Shown here: piece by piece, positions 62,989-64,000 of the stretch | Numbering within the stretch: position 1 is the stretch's first letter | Layout of the letters: each line of letters opens with the position of its first letter | Translations under genes and position numbers: made by a program | The notes under the pieces: generated by a model | Databases searched by the model: none | Told to the model about the DNA's origin: nothing | The model's input: the letters and a program-made list of their open reading frames with translations, nothing else | Source of the DNA: Arthrobacter sp. ERGS1:01 | Lineage (GTDB): Bacteria; Actinomycetota; Actinomycetes; Actinomycetales; Micrococcaceae | Reading direction: 5' to 3' | NCBI RefSeq assembly: GCF_001281315.1 | Contig: NZ_CP012479.1 | Location: 1,860,001 to 1,924,000 of the forward strand | DNA length: 64,000 bases

Positions 62989-64000
62989 TAGTTGCTCTCC
63001 TTGGCGTCATCGCCGGACTGGGACTTGGCAGAGCCTGATCCCCTGCTGCCCGCCATTTCGGCTTCCTTGGCGGCCAGGCGGCGTTCGGCAATGGTCTGGC
63101 GGCGTTCGGCTTCTCCGGCGGCACGCGCGTTCTTGCCCGAGGCCACGGCCAGGGACTCCTCCGGAGTCCGGAAGCGTCCCGCTCCGCGGTACAGCGGGAT
63201 GGCGCCGAGCTGGCGGGGGTCCAGGCCCGAGAAGTGGTGTCCCTCGCCAAAGAACTTGGTGCGGGCCAGCAACAGCAGGGTCGGGTGCGTGAACATGAAC
63301 ACGACGATGAGGTCGGCCACGGCCGTCAGGCCGAGCGTGAAGGCAAAGCCCTTGACGTTTCCGACGGAGACGAAGTAGAGCACCACGGAAGCCAGGATGT
63401 TCACGGCCTTGGAGGCCAGGATGGTCCGCTTGGCACGCAGCCAGCCGTTGTCGACGGCGGCGGCCAGGCCGCGCCCGTCGCGCAACTCGTCCCTGACGCG
63501 CTCAAAGTAGACGATGAACGAGTCGGCCGTCTGGCCGATCGAGACGATGATGCCCGCCACACCGGCCAGCGACAGCCGGTAGTTCTCGCTCCAGCCCAGC
63601 AGCACGATGGCCAGGTAGGTCAGGCTGCCGGCAATCACGAGGGACAAAATGGTGACAAGGCCCAGTGCGCGGTATTGGAACAGTGAGTAGATGACCACCA
63701 GGCCCAGGCCGATCAGGCCCGCGAGCAGGCCCATTTCCAGCTGCTGGAGACCCAGCGTGGCGGAGATGGTTTCCGAGGACTGAATCGTGAAGCTGATGGG
63801 CAGGGCGCCGAATTTCAGCTGGTCGGACAGCGTCTTGGCGCTGGTCTCGGTGAAGTTGCCCGTAATGGACGACTGGCCGTTGGTGATGACTGCCTGGGAT
63901 GCCGGGGCCGAGATGACGTTGTCGTCAAGGACGATCGCGAAACGTGCCTGCGGATCATTCTGGTTGACCAGGTACTTGCCGTTCAGGCGCTGGGTCACGG
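62988..64000 (-). CDS. secD: Protein translocase subunit SecD (partial, N-terminal part outside window)
   Basis: The visible C-terminal about 337 residues include QARFAIVLDDNVISAP of the P1 domain, GALPISFTIQ, then five to six helices with LAGVAGIIVSIGQTADSFIV and YFERVRDELR, typical of SecD. A charged, Ala/Glu-rich C-terminal tail (ERRQTIAERRLAAKEAE) follows. The start lies beyond the right edge. It is transcribed with secF. Confidence 0.95.
   Translation of the reverse strand, partial: VTQRLNGKYLVNQNDPQARFAIVLDDNVISAPASQAVITNGQSSITGNFTETSAKTLSDQLKFGALPISFTIQSSETISATLGLQQLEMGLLAGLIGLGLVVIYSLFQYRALGLVTILSLVIAGSLTYLAIVLLGWSENYRLSLAGVAGIIVSIGQTADSFIVYFERVRDELRDGRGLAAAVDNGWLRAKRTILASKAVNILASVVLYFVSVGNVKGFAFTLGLTAVADLIVVFMFTHPTLLLLARTKFFGEGHHFSGLDPRQLGAIPLYRGAGRFRTPEESLAVASGKNARAAGEAERRQTIAERRLAAKEAEMAGSRGSGSAKSQSGDDAKESN

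Overview
The window is a 64 kb piece of a high-GC Actinobacterium chromosome, most likely Micrococcaceae (Arthrobacter-like). The evidence is an actinobacterial integration host factor (mihF) between pyrF and gmk, a PriA without intact helicase motifs, a VLRF1-type protein, the order pyrR-pyrB-pyrC-(PH protein)-carA-carB-pyrF-mihF-gmk-rpoZ-coaBC-metK also known from mycobacteria, and many start codons placed 6-7 nt after a -10 hexamer (leaderless mRNAs). The species cannot be fixed from the sequence alone.

Layout. 1-4.3 kb (minus): holA (cut by the left edge), comEC, comEA and a DegV lipid-binding protein. 4.3-7.1 kb: leuS, preceded by what looks like a leucine leader-peptide attenuator. 7.2-12.6 kb: glycerol catabolism operon glpD-glpF-glpK (minus) with a divergent SorC-type regulator. 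12.6-21.1 kb (plus): the most accessory-looking stretch, with an aldo/keto reductase, an alpha/beta hydrolase, a frameshifted GT4 glycosyltransferase, a DUF222/HNH endonuclease-like protein, an APC permease coupled to a saccharopine-dehydrogenase-family enzyme, and a DJ-1/PfpI protein. 21.1-36.3 kb (minus): priA, metK, coaBC, rpoZ, gmk, mihF, then the complete UMP pathway pyrR-B-C-x-carA-carB-pyrF, almost all with overlapping stop/start codons and a PyrR-binding RNA loop in front of pyrR. 36.5-37.9 kb (plus): a PrsW-type membrane protease. 38-49.4 kb (minus): nusB, efp, a TPR-like protein, shikimate genes aroB-aroK-aroC-aroE, mltG, ruvX, alaS, two small membrane proteins and rpsD. 49.6-64 kb: rarA, a VLRF1-like protein, a GNAT enzyme, aspS, hisS, a membrane-anchored cyclophilin, a DUF349 protein, an AbiEi-like protein, relA, secF and secD (cut by the right edge).

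Most of the window is housekeeping: translation, pyrimidine and aromatic synthesis, replication and secretion. No defence island, prophage, transposon, CRISPR array, rRNA or tRNA gene was seen, and no wholly new multi-gene system is evident. The best leads are regulatory: the leuS leader peptide, the pyrR RNA element, the SorC operator, widespread leaderless starts and a tandemly duplicated glpF tail. There are also several protein oddities: a ComEC without its C-terminal domain, a VLRF1 protein apparently lacking its catalytic loop, and a permease-dehydrogenase pair.

Quality caution: five genes (glycosyltransferase, DUF222/HNH, alaS, hisS, cyclophilin) are each broken by exactly one missing base at or beside a short homopolymer. 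Two of them are normally essential, so base-calling undercalls are a likelier cause than real mutations. Every gap between annotated genes is shorter than 300 bases.
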